13,858 nucleotides of DNA from JBBQHM01 sp038323965 (GTDB lineage Bacteria > Verrucomicrobiota > Verrucomicrobiia > Chthoniobacterales > UBA10450). Each line of letters opens with the position of its first letter. Position 1 is the stretch's first letter. The stretch is from assembly GCA_038323965.1 (NCBI GenBank), contig JBBQHM010000054.1, positions 1-13,858 on the forward strand, in the 5' to 3' direction. The translations under genes and the position numbers were made by a program. Below, piece by piece: positions 6,999 to 13,858 of this stretch. The notes under the pieces were generated by a model. That model was given only the letters and a program-made list of their open reading frames with translations, was not told the DNA's origin and did not search any database.

Positions 6999-8270
6999 GT
7001 GGATATCCCGCATCTAAAGAGCCCAAATCGTCTCGCGCTTATCGGCCTGGCCCTGGCCTTGGCGTTTGGAACGTTTCTCCGCCTCCCGCCCGACACTTTT
7101 TCGACTAGCGGATCGCTGCCTGCCATCGCAGCGCTCCATCCTCAACCCGGATTCAAACAAGTAGGTTTCGATGAAGGCTTATACCGAAGCTATGTCGATA
7201 GCCTTATCGCCGGTGGAATAGGTTCGTATCCAGACATCGTGGATCAATATCGCGAAGTTCAGAAAAAGCTCCCGGGATCAATTCTTCCGCCGATGCGATT
7301 CCTATATATTGGAACCGCCTACGCCTGGCATCAGATCTTTGGCTGCGACGCCTTGACGGCGTTAAAGCAAGTCGCCGCTTCCTTCAGCATTCTGACCCTG
7401 TTCCTGTCAGCGTTTTTCGTTTGGAGAATGAAGGGGCCTGCGTGGTCTGCGGCGGTCACGGCCATGCTGGCGGTCGCGCCGACCCAGCTTCATATGTCGC
7501 AGCACGCGCTGGTCGACGGTTTCTTCACCTTCTGGGCGACCCTGGTGCTTTGGTTATTCTGGGAGAATCTGCGCACGATTCGCGATTGGCGCTGGCTGGC
7601 GGGCTACGCACTCGCGCTGATGTCTCTGGTGCTAACAAAGGAGAACTCCTTCTTCGTCTGGCTTGGGATCGTCGTGTTACTGGTGGCGAATCGATGGCTT
7701 TTATTCGGAACAACAACCCGGGAGCTGGTCGCGGCGACGCTGCTGGGACCGATTCTTGGGGTAGTCGTTCTCGTCTTTCTGGCGGGTGGTGTTTCGCCCA
7801 TGCTGGAGACTTACCAGCTTTCCGTTAGTAAAAATTATCAGCTTACCTACGCGATCCTGACCGGGGACGGTCCGTGGCATCGTTACATCGCTGACATACT
7901 GCTCGTTAGCCCGATTATTGCCCTGCTCGTTATCGCGAGAGTATTTCAGATCAGGTTCTCAGAAAAACCTGAGCTCTTCTTCGCGGTCTTTATTGTTTCG
8001 ACCTATCTCGTGATGTGTAACCTGAAATACGGAATGAATCTGCGTTACGCAAATATGTGGGATCTGCCACTTCGCGTCCTCGCGTTCAGCATGGTGCTGG
8101 CGCTCACCAGCCGACTCGGCCGCTATACTTTGATCGCAACAGTCGGGGCTATTGCGGTCATTTGCGCGGCCGAGCTGAGACAATACATCCTAATGTTCGT
8201 CCAGTTTCCGATGTATGAGCTGGTCAGCGAGGGCCTGCTGCGAGCCCTGCACATCTTGAAAACCAAATAG
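6999..8270 (+). CDS. GT-C (GT39/PMT_2-like) membrane glycosyltransferase
   Basis: This is a 423-residue polytopic protein starting at GTG 6999, 9 nt after the previous stop; no ATG is usable near the start. The first helix (11-27) is followed by a large loop with GFDEGLYRSYVDSL (56-69), where Asp58-Glu59 is the expected acidic pair. LPPMRFLYIGTAYAWHQ (96-112) and APTQLHMSQHALVDGFFTFW (150-169) are standard GT39 elements. The latter is the segment where many family members carry S-Q-x-A/x-x-D. About nine further hydrophobic segments run almost to the C-terminus, so there is neither a TPR tail nor a large soluble domain. It is the last gene of the four-gene run and ends 2 nt from the convergent GT2-methyltransferase gene, leaving no space for a private terminator. 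Confidence 0.87.
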   Translation: MDIPHLKSPNRLALIGLALALAFGTFLRLPPDTFSTSGSLPAIAALHPQPGFKQVGFDEGLYRSYVDSLIAGGIGSYPDIVDQYREVQKKLPGSILPPMRFLYIGTAYAWHQIFGCDALTALKQVAASFSILTLFLSAFFVWRMKGPAWSAAVTAMLAVAPTQLHMSQHALVDGFFTFWATLVLWLFWENLRTIRDWRWLAGYALALMSLVLTKENSFFVWLGIVVLLVANRWLLFGTTTRELVAATLLGPILGVVVLVFLAGGVSPMLETYQLSVSKNYQLTYAILTGDGPWHRYIADILLVSPIIALLVIARVFQIRFSEKPELFFAVFIVSTYLVMCNLKYGMNLRYANMWDLPLRVLAFSMVLALTSRLGRYTLIATVGAIAVICAAELRQYILMFVQFPMYELVSEGLLRALHILKTK

Positions 8271-8272
8271 CC

Positions 8273-9802
8273 CTACGCTACCCGGGTAAGAATCTCGGAA
8301 CGGAGTTCCGCACTACCCTCAATGGTTTCTCGCAGTAAGTATCGCGCGTCGGGCAGGGCGCGAGCACGAATGCAGAACTGATAGGAAAATAGCGTCCGCG
8401 AGATTCGAATAGCGACCTGGTTCAGTTTCAGAAGCGCCCTACTCAGGCCACCATGACCAAGCGCTAGCGGATACGGCGCCGGTATTCCCTTCGCTTCAAT
8501 GATTTCGTATCCGGCCTGTTCTATTAACGAGCGGAGACTACGCAGTGTAAATAGACGGCGATGGCCAAGGCCCAGGATACCTTTGCGGCTGTAATTAAAT
8601 TGGCCGAGCAATAACATGATGCGCGTGACGATAAATCCGATGTTTGCGGCGCTGATAATCACCTCAGGCTGACTTCCCGCTGCCTTTTGCCGTAGATCGT
8701 CCATGAAATGCTCGGGATCATGCAGGTGTTCGACGAGATCCATGATTAGGATTTGATCAAACTGCGCGACCTTTGCCGGTAGGTGGGGAGCGACAATACG
8801 CATGCCATAGGAATGATCTGTGGTGTCAGCCGTAGAGTAGTCAATCGCAGTGACCTCACATCCGCGACGGAGCAGCTCGTCAGCTACGTTGGCGTGACCG
8901 ATCCCGAGTTGTAGAACTTTTTTGCCCGGCGCGCATTTTTCCACGGCGAAAGATTGCGACGACGGAAAGGCGAGCTTGTCACTATGTGTTTCCATCTCTG
9001 GACTCACATCGAATTTGCGATCGTAAAAAAGATGGATGCGACACAGCCGCGCTTTAATCGTCGAACGGAAGACGTCGAACGCGTACTTCATCCCGTTCAC
9101 GTGGCAAACCTCGTTTCCGTAATAAGTGGGGATCGGAAGCTCTACGATGCGTAACCCACGTAGCACGAATTGAATGATGATTTCGGTATCGAAATGGAAA
9201 TCGCGCGTATTTTTTTCGAACGGGACCTGAGCCAGGGCTGCCGTTGCGTAAAGCCGATAGCCGGTGTGGAATTCCGCGAGCGAAGTCCCGAGAACTGCGT
9301 TCTGAAATTTCGTGAGCACCTGATTCCCGAGCCACTTATACAAAGGCATTCCACCTGTGCGCGCGGCGCGCTTATCCATCATGCGCGAGCCGAAGACTGC
9401 AGCTGCGTCATCAGTCAAAAATGGGCCGAGAAGGTCCGGTAGTTTTTCGGGCGCGTATTGGCCGTCGCCGTGCACCATCGCGACGACATCAAAGCCGTGA
9501 TCGATCGCGTAGCGATACCCAAGTTTCTGATTTCCGCCGTAACCCTGATTGCGGGCCGTCTTGAGGACCGTGATCCTCAGGCCTGCATTCGCTTGTGAAT
9601 ACCGGATGCCGTTCGCGAAAGTTTCGTCCCGCGAAGAATCGTCAATGATCAAAACCTCCACATCGCGCTGATGCAGCGATGTCGGAATTCGGGCGAGAAC
9701 TTTCTCGATCGTTGCTTCAGCGTTGTAGGCGACGACAAAGATCAGCACGCGTTTCCCATGCAGATCCATCGGCACGTTGAGTTCCAGCTCATCGAGGCGC
9801 AT
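8273..9802 (-). CDS. GT2 polyprenyl-phosphate sugar synthase-like domain fused to a SAM-dependent methyltransferase
   Basis: This is a 509-residue soluble protein with two domains. Residues 18-235 are a family 2 glycosyltransferase of the DPM1/polyprenol-phosphate type: IFVVAYNAEATI at the start, IIDDSSRDET (52-61) for nucleotide binding, MVHGDGQYAPEKL (109-121) as the D-x-D region, and HTGYRLY (179-185). It has no C-terminal membrane segments. Residues 290-440 form a class I methyltransferase with KKVLQLGIGHANVADEL (294-310) as motif I, VTAIDYS (317-323) as the acidic SAM-ribose strand and FDQILIMDLVEHLHDPEHFM (348-367). Motif I departs from the usual L-D-x-G-x-G. The methyl acceptor is unknown. 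The start is supported by GGAG 7 nt before the ATG. In context it could make the lipid-linked sugar used by the neighbouring GT-C enzymes. Confidence 0.88.
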   Translation of the reverse strand: MRLDELELNVPMDLHGKRVLIFVVAYNAEATIEKVLARIPTSLHQRDVEVLIIDDSSRDETFANGIRYSQANAGLRITVLKTARNQGYGGNQKLGYRYAIDHGFDVVAMVHGDGQYAPEKLPDLLGPFLTDDAAAVFGSRMMDKRAARTGGMPLYKWLGNQVLTKFQNAVLGTSLAEFHTGYRLYATAALAQVPFEKNTRDFHFDTEIIIQFVLRGLRIVELPIPTYYGNEVCHVNGMKYAFDVFRSTIKARLCRIHLFYDRKFDVSPEMETHSDKLAFPSSQSFAVEKCAPGKKVLQLGIGHANVADELLRRGCEVTAIDYSTADTTDHSYGMRIVAPHLPAKVAQFDQILIMDLVEHLHDPEHFMDDLRQKAAGSQPEVIISAANIGFIVTRIMLLLGQFNYSRKGILGLGHRRLFTLRSLRSLIEQAGYEIIEAKGIPAPYPLALGHGGLSRALLKLNQVAIRISRTLFSYQFCIRARALPDARYLLRETIEGSAELRSEILTRVA

Positions 9803-9848
9803 TCGCCATCTCCGTAGCTAGAAATGCGCCAGATTACCCCGGCTTCGC

Positions 9849-11660
9849 CTAAGCTCCGTTGCGATTATGCGGCGGCTCTTTAGCGAGCGCCGCCTTGGCA
9901 GCACCTAGCAGATGCTTGTCGTCGTTATCGCCGATCTCCGCCAGGTTGCGGCGGATATTGCGGATTGAACGGCGAAGGAAAAGCTCGGCGGCGCGATGGT
10001 CTGCCGTCGGAGCGGAGCCGTTGCGCGAGCCGGCCTGAAGTTCCGAGTCCCAGCGGCTTAACACCGCCGTGGAGGCAAACATCTCCATCGCGCAATTTGC
10101 AATCCGCTCTTGGATAAGCTGCATGTCGAGAATCGGTTCACGATAAACAACGAGCGCACGATTCACCGCGACGTTGAAGCGCCAGATCAATCGTCCGAGT
10201 TGATTCGCATAAGGACGAACATGGTCGCTCTTTACCGGCACCGACGGGACGCGCACTGCGGAATTGAACCGGCTGACTCCGGCCGTCCACGCCCGACCAA
10301 TCCCCTGGCGGCTTGGCTTCAGCATCGTGTCGTACATCTCCTTGAATTCCATGCCCGGGCCGCGCATTCCGACGAGCGCGATAAAGGAAGTCAGCACTTC
10401 GTTCGAGCCTTCGCCGATTTGATTGATCCGTGCATCACGCAGCATGCGTTCGAGCGGCTTGTCGCAGAAATAAGCCGAACCGCCGTTGATTTGGAACGCA
10501 TCGTTCACTGCATCCCAGAGACGCTCGGTCGTGAAGACCTTCAGCATCGCCGTCTCCATCATGTAATCTTCGAAACCGCGATCGATCAGATTCGCGGTGA
10601 TCATCGTCATCGCTTCCATCGCGTAAACGTCGGCTGCCATGCGCCCGATCTTTTTCTTTACCAGATCGAGGTCGCCCAGAGTTTTCTTGAATTGCCGGCG
10701 CGTGTTTGCGTGATCCACCGCCAGCTTCAGGCAGGTCTTCGCTGCACCCGTGCAGCAAGCGCCGAAAGTCGTCCGTCCAAAGTCGAGCACGGTCAGCGCG
10801 ACGCGTAATCCTTTTCCGAGCGGCCCGAGGATGTTTTCCTTCGGCACGCGCACGTTGCGCATCGCGAATTGGCCCGTCGCCGTCCCGCGAATACCTACCT
10901 TTTCCATCCGCGGATTAATCATCTCGAATCCCGGCATATCCGGCGTGACGAGGAAGGCGGTAATGGCATCCTTGCCGGGCTTTCCCGGTACCGGCGTCCG
11001 TGCCATCACCGTCAATACCTGCGCAATCGCAGCGTTGGAAATGTAACGCTTTTCGCCATTCAAAATATAAGCGCTACCATCTTCAGTCGGCGTTGCTGTC
11101 ATCTGCACATTGGCCGCATCGGAGCCCGCTTGTTCTTCCGTGAGCGCGAAGGCCGCCAGTTGTTCGCCCGAGACTAGGGCGGGGAGCCAGCGCACCTGCT
11201 GTTCGCGCGTGCCAAATAAAAGCAGGGCTCGGATGCCGATCGAATGATGTGCATTGGTGAAGACGGAAACGGAAGCATCGCGACTCCCGATCTCCTCGAG
11301 GATTTTGCAATACGCCATCTGCGAGAAACCGCGCCCGCCAAATTCCTTCGGCGCGGTCATTCCGAGAACGCCCGTTTGCGCGAGCCCGTCGATGACGTTG
11401 CGCGGGATATCGGCGTTGCGATCGATCCAATCCGAATCCATCTCCCGATCGAGCATGGTGCGCACTTCCGCGAGGGCAGCGTCGAGATCGGTCTGCTGCG
11501 AAGCGGGAAGTTTCGGATAAGGCATCGCCCAGTCCGAAACGAAGCGGCCGAGGAAAAGCCCTTTGGCGAAGCCAAGCTCTTCCCTGGCGCCAGTGAATAG
11601 CAGCTCTTCCGCTTGCTGCATTTCCTCCTCCCGCTGAATTTCCGCGTCCGATTTAGCCAT
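9849..11660 (-). CDS. Acyl-CoA dehydrogenase, VLCAD/ACAD9-like (long C-terminal extension)
   Basis: This is a 603-residue FAD flavoenzyme for the first step of beta-oxidation (acyl-CoA to trans-2-enoyl-CoA). It is longer than the ~380-400 residues of short- and medium-chain enzymes, and the extra C-terminal ~160 residues resemble the extension of VLCAD/ACAD9. Visible elements are FALTEEQAGSDAANV (171-185, FAD and substrate signature), NGEKRYISNA (201-210), GIRGTATGQFAMRNVRVP (256-273), RRQFKKTLGDLDLVKKKIGRM (about 321-341), INGGSAYFCDKPLERMLRDA (391-410) and QIGEGSNEV (414-422), in which Glu417 is the expected catalytic base. The start MAKSDAEIQREEE at 11660 is chosen. The frame is open 33 codons further, but that stretch is atypical and lies across the region divergent from the hydroxylase gene. 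It ends 46 nt before the GT2 gene; a functional link to it is unlikely. Confidence 0.92.
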   Translation of the reverse strand: MAKSDAEIQREEEMQQAEELLFTGAREELGFAKGLFLGRFVSDWAMPYPKLPASQQTDLDAALAEVRTMLDREMDSDWIDRNADIPRNVIDGLAQTGVLGMTAPKEFGGRGFSQMAYCKILEEIGSRDASVSVFTNAHHSIGIRALLLFGTREQQVRWLPALVSGEQLAAFALTEEQAGSDAANVQMTATPTEDGSAYILNGEKRYISNAAIAQVLTVMARTPVPGKPGKDAITAFLVTPDMPGFEMINPRMEKVGIRGTATGQFAMRNVRVPKENILGPLGKGLRVALTVLDFGRTTFGACCTGAAKTCLKLAVDHANTRRQFKKTLGDLDLVKKKIGRMAADVYAMEAMTMITANLIDRGFEDYMMETAMLKVFTTERLWDAVNDAFQINGGSAYFCDKPLERMLRDARINQIGEGSNEVLTSFIALVGMRGPGMEFKEMYDTMLKPSRQGIGRAWTAGVSRFNSAVRVPSVPVKSDHVRPYANQLGRLIWRFNVAVNRALVVYREPILDMQLIQERIANCAMEMFASTAVLSRWDSELQAGSRNGSAPTADHRAAELFLRRSIRNIRRNLAEIGDNDDKHLLGAAKAALAKEPPHNRNGA

Positions 11661-11802
11661 ACAATTTAAAAGCAAAATCCGCCTTCCACCGGCGGGTGCG
11701 ATACTGTAGGCGGGGGCGTCCTCATGTCCACTCGGCGGCGTTATCCGCGCATTGCGCAATTGGATCAGAATGCACGAAGTTGCTTGCGGAAGACGCCGCC
11801 GG
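11661..11802. promoter_or_regulatory. Divergent intergenic region, promoters for acyl-CoA dehydrogenase and hydroxylase genes
   Basis: These 142 nt separate two divergent lipid-metabolism genes and should hold both promoters. A short AT-rich patch (AATTTAAAAG, about 11663-11672) lies next to the dehydrogenase start, and a perfect 10-bp palindrome ATTGCGCAAT lies at 11751-11760. No convincing -35/-10 pair could be assigned on either strand. A palindrome of this size is expected by chance in a window this long, so calling it an operator would be speculative. Confidence 0.3.
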
Positions 11803-12666
11803 ATGATTCACACCACGCCATTTCTCGACCGCTTCGCCGGCCCGTTTTTTGCCGCCGTTTTTGTGATCCTGTTTTTGATCCAGTGGAAATTCCCGCTCCG
11901 GCGACAGCACTTTTCCAATGTTCGACGGTTTATCCGCAATGCGCTTTTCTCGGCCCCCGGTTTTCTTCTCGCTCGCGTTTCGCTGGTGCCGCTTCCCCTC
12001 CTCACGGCGGCATGGGCGACGCGTCATCACTTTGGCTTGCTGCATTGGATCGAGCTGCCCTCGTGGCTTGCCATCGTGCTCGGCGTCCTGGTCATGGATT
12101 ACGCTTACTACTGGTGGCACGTCGGCCTTCATCTCGTGCCTCTCCTGTGGCGATTTCATACGGTGCATCACTCCGATCTCGATATGGATGTGAGCACCGC
12201 ATTACGCTTCCATCTTGGCGAAGTCGTATTTTCGGTCCCGTTTCGGATGGGGATCGTCGCCGCGTTCGGCATCAACGTCTGGGCCCTGGTCGTCTTCGAA
12301 CTTGTTTTCGAAACCGTCACCTTTTTCGAGCATTCAAACTGGCGACTTCGGATCGGCCTCGAGAGATTCCTGAACCGCCTGCTGGTCACGCCGCGCATGC
12401 ACGGCATTCATCATTCCATCGTGCAACGTGAGACGAACTCGAACTGGGGCACGATCTTCTGCTGGTGGGATCTGCTTCATCGAACGTTACGGCGCGACAT
12501 TCCGCAGGATGCGATCACCATCGGCGTCGCCGCTTATCGCGATGAAAATGAGCTCACTTGCGGGCAACTTTTTCTACTGCCATTTCGCGCGCAACGTCCG
12601 TGGCAATTGCCCGATGGCCACGTCCCGGAGCGACCGGTGAAGTCGACCGCTAAACTGGAGCCTTAG
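11803..12666 (+). CDS. Sterol desaturase / fatty acid hydroxylase superfamily membrane protein
   Basis: This is a 287-residue integral membrane di-iron protein. It carries the full histidine set of the family: WHVGLH (105-110), FHTVHH (118-123), RFHLGE (135-140), EHSNW (176-180) and MHGIHH (199-204), embedded between hydrophobic segments at about 12-28, 45-70, 85-103 and 145-165. Such enzymes use O2 at a His-rich di-iron centre to hydroxylate or desaturate lipids (sterols, fatty acids, carotenoids or ether lipids); the substrate is not predictable here. ATG 11803 (MIHTTPFLDRF) is chosen, with GGAAG about 12 nt upstream. The frame is open to TTG 11752 and includes ATG 11770, but the extra residues are basic and do not resemble the family. 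It is followed 1 nt later by the rhodanese gene. Confidence 0.9.
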   Translation: MIHTTPFLDRFAGPFFAAVFVILFLIQWKFPLRRQHFSNVRRFIRNALFSAPGFLLARVSLVPLPLLTAAWATRHHFGLLHWIELPSWLAIVLGVLVMDYAYYWWHVGLHLVPLLWRFHTVHHSDLDMDVSTALRFHLGEVVFSVPFRMGIVAAFGINVWALVVFELVFETVTFFEHSNWRLRIGLERFLNRLLVTPRMHGIHHSIVQRETNSNWGTIFCWWDLLHRTLRRDIPQDAITIGVAAYRDENELTCGQLFLLPFRAQRPWQLPDGHVPERPVKSTAKLEP

Positions 12667-12667
12667 C

Positions 12668-13210
12668 ATGCGCACAAACCTGATTTGTTTGATCCTCGCC
12701 ACCATTCTCGTCCTGGCGACGGCGATCGTCGCGCGTGCCCAAGGCATCGAATGGACAATCGTGAACTGGAAAGTGCGGCATGACTTTCCCGGCGTTCGAC
12801 GCATCACGCCCGCCCAGGTGGCCGATTGGTTGCAGGACATTAATCGCCCACCGCCCGTGCTGCTGGACGTACGCACCAAACCGGAATTTGAGGTGAGTCA
12901 CATCCGCGGTGCGCAACAGGTCGATCCGGGCGCAAATGCGGATGTAATCAAAACACCGCGCGACAAGCCAATCGTGACTTATTGCTCGGTCGGCTACCGC
13001 TCCGGTGGTTTCGCCAAAAAGCTGCAGGAGGCCGGGTTCAAAGATGTGCAGAACATGTCCGGCTCGATCTTCCAATGGGCCAACGAAGGTCATCCCGTGG
13101 AGCGAGACGGCCACCGCACCGAAAAGGTGCATCCCTACAACGCGAAGTGGGCAAAACTCTTGCAGCCCGAACTGCGCGCCGAAGTTCCCGCCGCAGGCGC
13201 GGGGATGTAA
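12668..13210 (+). CDS. Exported rhodanese-like domain protein
   Basis: This is a 180-residue protein with a Sec signal peptide (MRTNLICLILATILVLATAIVARA, cleavage likely after Ala24), so it acts outside the cytoplasm. The single rhodanese domain spans about 44-145: RITPAQVADWL, then LLDVRTKPEFEVSHIRGAQQ (65-84), and the active-site loop YCSVGYRS (105-112) with catalytic Cys106, ending near MSGSIFQWANEGHPV (130-144). It has the active Cys, so it could carry a persulfide or act on thiols; the true substrate is unknown. GGAG at 12657-12660, 7 nt before the ATG and inside the end of the hydroxylase gene, together with a 1-nt gap, indicates translational coupling. The C-terminal ~35 residues are hydrophilic. 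It ends 20 nt from the convergent nrdJ gene. Confidence 0.9.
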   Translation: MRTNLICLILATILVLATAIVARAQGIEWTIVNWKVRHDFPGVRRITPAQVADWLQDINRPPPVLLDVRTKPEFEVSHIRGAQQVDPGANADVIKTPRDKPIVTYCSVGYRSGGFAKKLQEAGFKDVQNMSGSIFQWANEGHPVERDGHRTEKVHPYNAKWAKLLQPELRAEVPAAGAGM

Positions 13211-13230
13211 TTCTGGTTCGTCGTCGGTCG

Positions 13231-13858
13231 CTAACTGCAACCCTGGCTCGTCCCGCATTCGGTGCAGACGCCGCAGGCGCCGGCGCGAATCACCTTCTCG
13301 CTTCCGCAATGCGAGCAGGTCGTGTCCATGAACATGCCGCCGAGCGCTTCTTTCACCCGCTCGGCGTGTGTTTTGCCGACGCCATTTCCGTTCGTCTGCG
13401 GGTTGCCGTCGTGCGGGGCGTGATTCGTAATCACATCGAGCACTTCCTTTTCAGCAGTGCGCGACAAATCCGAGACCGGGCGATTGACCGCTTTCTTCTC
13501 CATCTCGGGAATTTCCCGCATAGGCAGTTCGCTTTGCCCGCGATTCGGCGAGGTCGCTTCCTTGTAGCCTTTGATGAACTGGCAGCCGAGCCATCGGAAA
13601 ACGTAATCGGTGATGCTGGTCGCGTTGCGGATATCGGGATTCTTTGTAAATCCACTCGGCTCGAAACGCTGATAAGCGAACTTCTTCACCAGACTCTCGA
13701 GCGGCACACAGTACTGGAGCGCGATCGAGGTGAGCGTGCCGACGGTATCCATCAAGCCACCGATGGTGCTTCCTTCCTTCGCCATCGTGATGAAGAGCTC
13801 ACCCGGTTGGCCGTCTTCGTACAATCCGACCGTGATGTAACCTTCGTGCCCGGCGATC
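13231..13858 (-). CDS. nrdJ: Vitamin B12-dependent (class II) ribonucleotide reductase, C-terminal part
   Basis: The last 208 residues are present; the gene enters from beyond the right edge, so no start is visible (a TTG at 13824 is internal). The first part, HEGYITVGLYEDGQPGE, then FITMAKEGSTIGGLMDT, then FEPSGFTKNPDIRNA and SITDYVFRWLG, is the conserved C-terminal domain of long adenosylcobalamin-dependent NrdJ. A hydrophilic linker rich in Asn, Gly and His (HAPHDGNPQTNGNGVGKTH) leads to a cysteine tail with the pattern C-x2-C-x10-C-x2-C-x2-C-x5-C, ending in Ser. The tail is expected to relay electrons from thioredoxin to the active-site cysteines and may bind zinc. The enzyme makes deoxyribonucleotides and does not need oxygen, so the organism must make or import cobalamin. 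Confidence 0.95.
   Translation of the reverse strand, partial: IAGHEGYITVGLYEDGQPGELFITMAKEGSTIGGLMDTVGTLTSIALQYCVPLESLVKKFAYQRFEPSGFTKNPDIRNATSITDYVFRWLGCQFIKGYKEATSPNRGQSELPMREIPEMEKKAVNRPVSDLSRTAEKEVLDVITNHAPHDGNPQTNGNGVGKTHAERVKEALGGMFMDTTCSHCGSEKVIRAGACGVCTECGTSQGCS

Noticed and set aside
8279..8288. Perfect 10-bp palindrome TACCCGGGTA at the convergent gene ends
   Set aside because: It lies inside the coding end of the GT2-methyltransferase gene, has no loop or U-tract, and about a dozen such palindromes are expected by chance in a window this size.
10110..10808. 232-codon plus-strand frame inside the acyl-CoA dehydrogenase gene
   Set aside because: It is antisense to a strongly conserved enzyme, rich in Arg and His, with no recognisable domain; an expected shadow in GC-rich DNA.
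11661..11759. 33-codon N-terminal extension of the acyl-CoA dehydrogenase
   Set aside because: The extension has no family similarity that I can see and would use up most of the divergent promoter region. MAKSDAEIQ at 11660 is a more typical start.
11751..11760. Perfect 10-bp palindrome ATTGCGCAAT upstream of the hydroxylase gene as a repressor operator
   Set aside because: The arms do not extend beyond 5 bp each and chance explains it; it is mentioned only within the intergenic entry.
1..13858. tRNA or rRNA genes, CRISPR arrays, insertion sequences, integrases, phage or toxin-antitoxin genes
   Set aside because: Looked for by eye on both strands. No cloverleaf-like segments, direct-repeat arrays, transposase motifs or inverted terminal repeats with target duplications were seen.

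Overview
The window looks like chromosomal DNA from a moderately high-GC, Gram-negative-type soil or freshwater bacterium. The best guess is Verrucomicrobiota (Spartobacteria/Chthoniobacterales-like). This rests on overall protein style: GspG-like pilins with the GFTLVEIMIVVAIIALLAAIAVPGF start, several GT-C membrane glycosyltransferases including TMTC-like and TPR-tailed forms, a class II (B12-dependent) ribonucleotide reductase with a cysteine-rich tail, and few clear Shine-Dalgarno sites. The assignment is an inference; no rRNA or other taxonomic marker is present.

Region 1 (1-2039, minus strand) reads, in transcription order: pilin-like gene (1635-2039), pilin-like gene (1104-1505), then a TMTC-like polytopic glycosyltransferase (1-1042) that runs off the left edge. 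The two pilins are paralogues, about 70% identical, and a 14-bp RNA hairpin lies between them. Region 2 (2197-8270, plus strand), divergent from the pilins, is a compact run of four different GT-C-fold membrane proteins with gaps of 42, 2 and 9 nt; the first ends in TPR repeats. Region 3 (8273-9802, minus strand) is a family 2 glycosyltransferase of the polyprenyl-phosphate-sugar synthase type fused to a SAM-dependent methyltransferase.

Together, regions 1-3 look like a surface glycosylation locus. A cytoplasmic GT2 enzyme could charge a lipid carrier, and the GT-C enzymes could move sugars onto a periplasmic acceptor. The two pilins, co-directional with one GT-C gene and divergent from four others, are the obvious candidate acceptors. 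That functional link is a hypothesis from gene order.

Region 4 (9849-13858) is unrelated housekeeping and lipid metabolism: a VLCAD/ACAD9-like acyl-CoA dehydrogenase (minus), a divergent sterol desaturase/fatty acid hydroxylase-family membrane di-iron protein (plus) translationally coupled to an exported rhodanese, and the C-terminal part of NrdJ (minus, cut by the right edge). Coding density is very high. No gene-free stretch exceeds 160 nt, and I saw no tRNA, rRNA, CRISPR array, insertion sequence or integrase.
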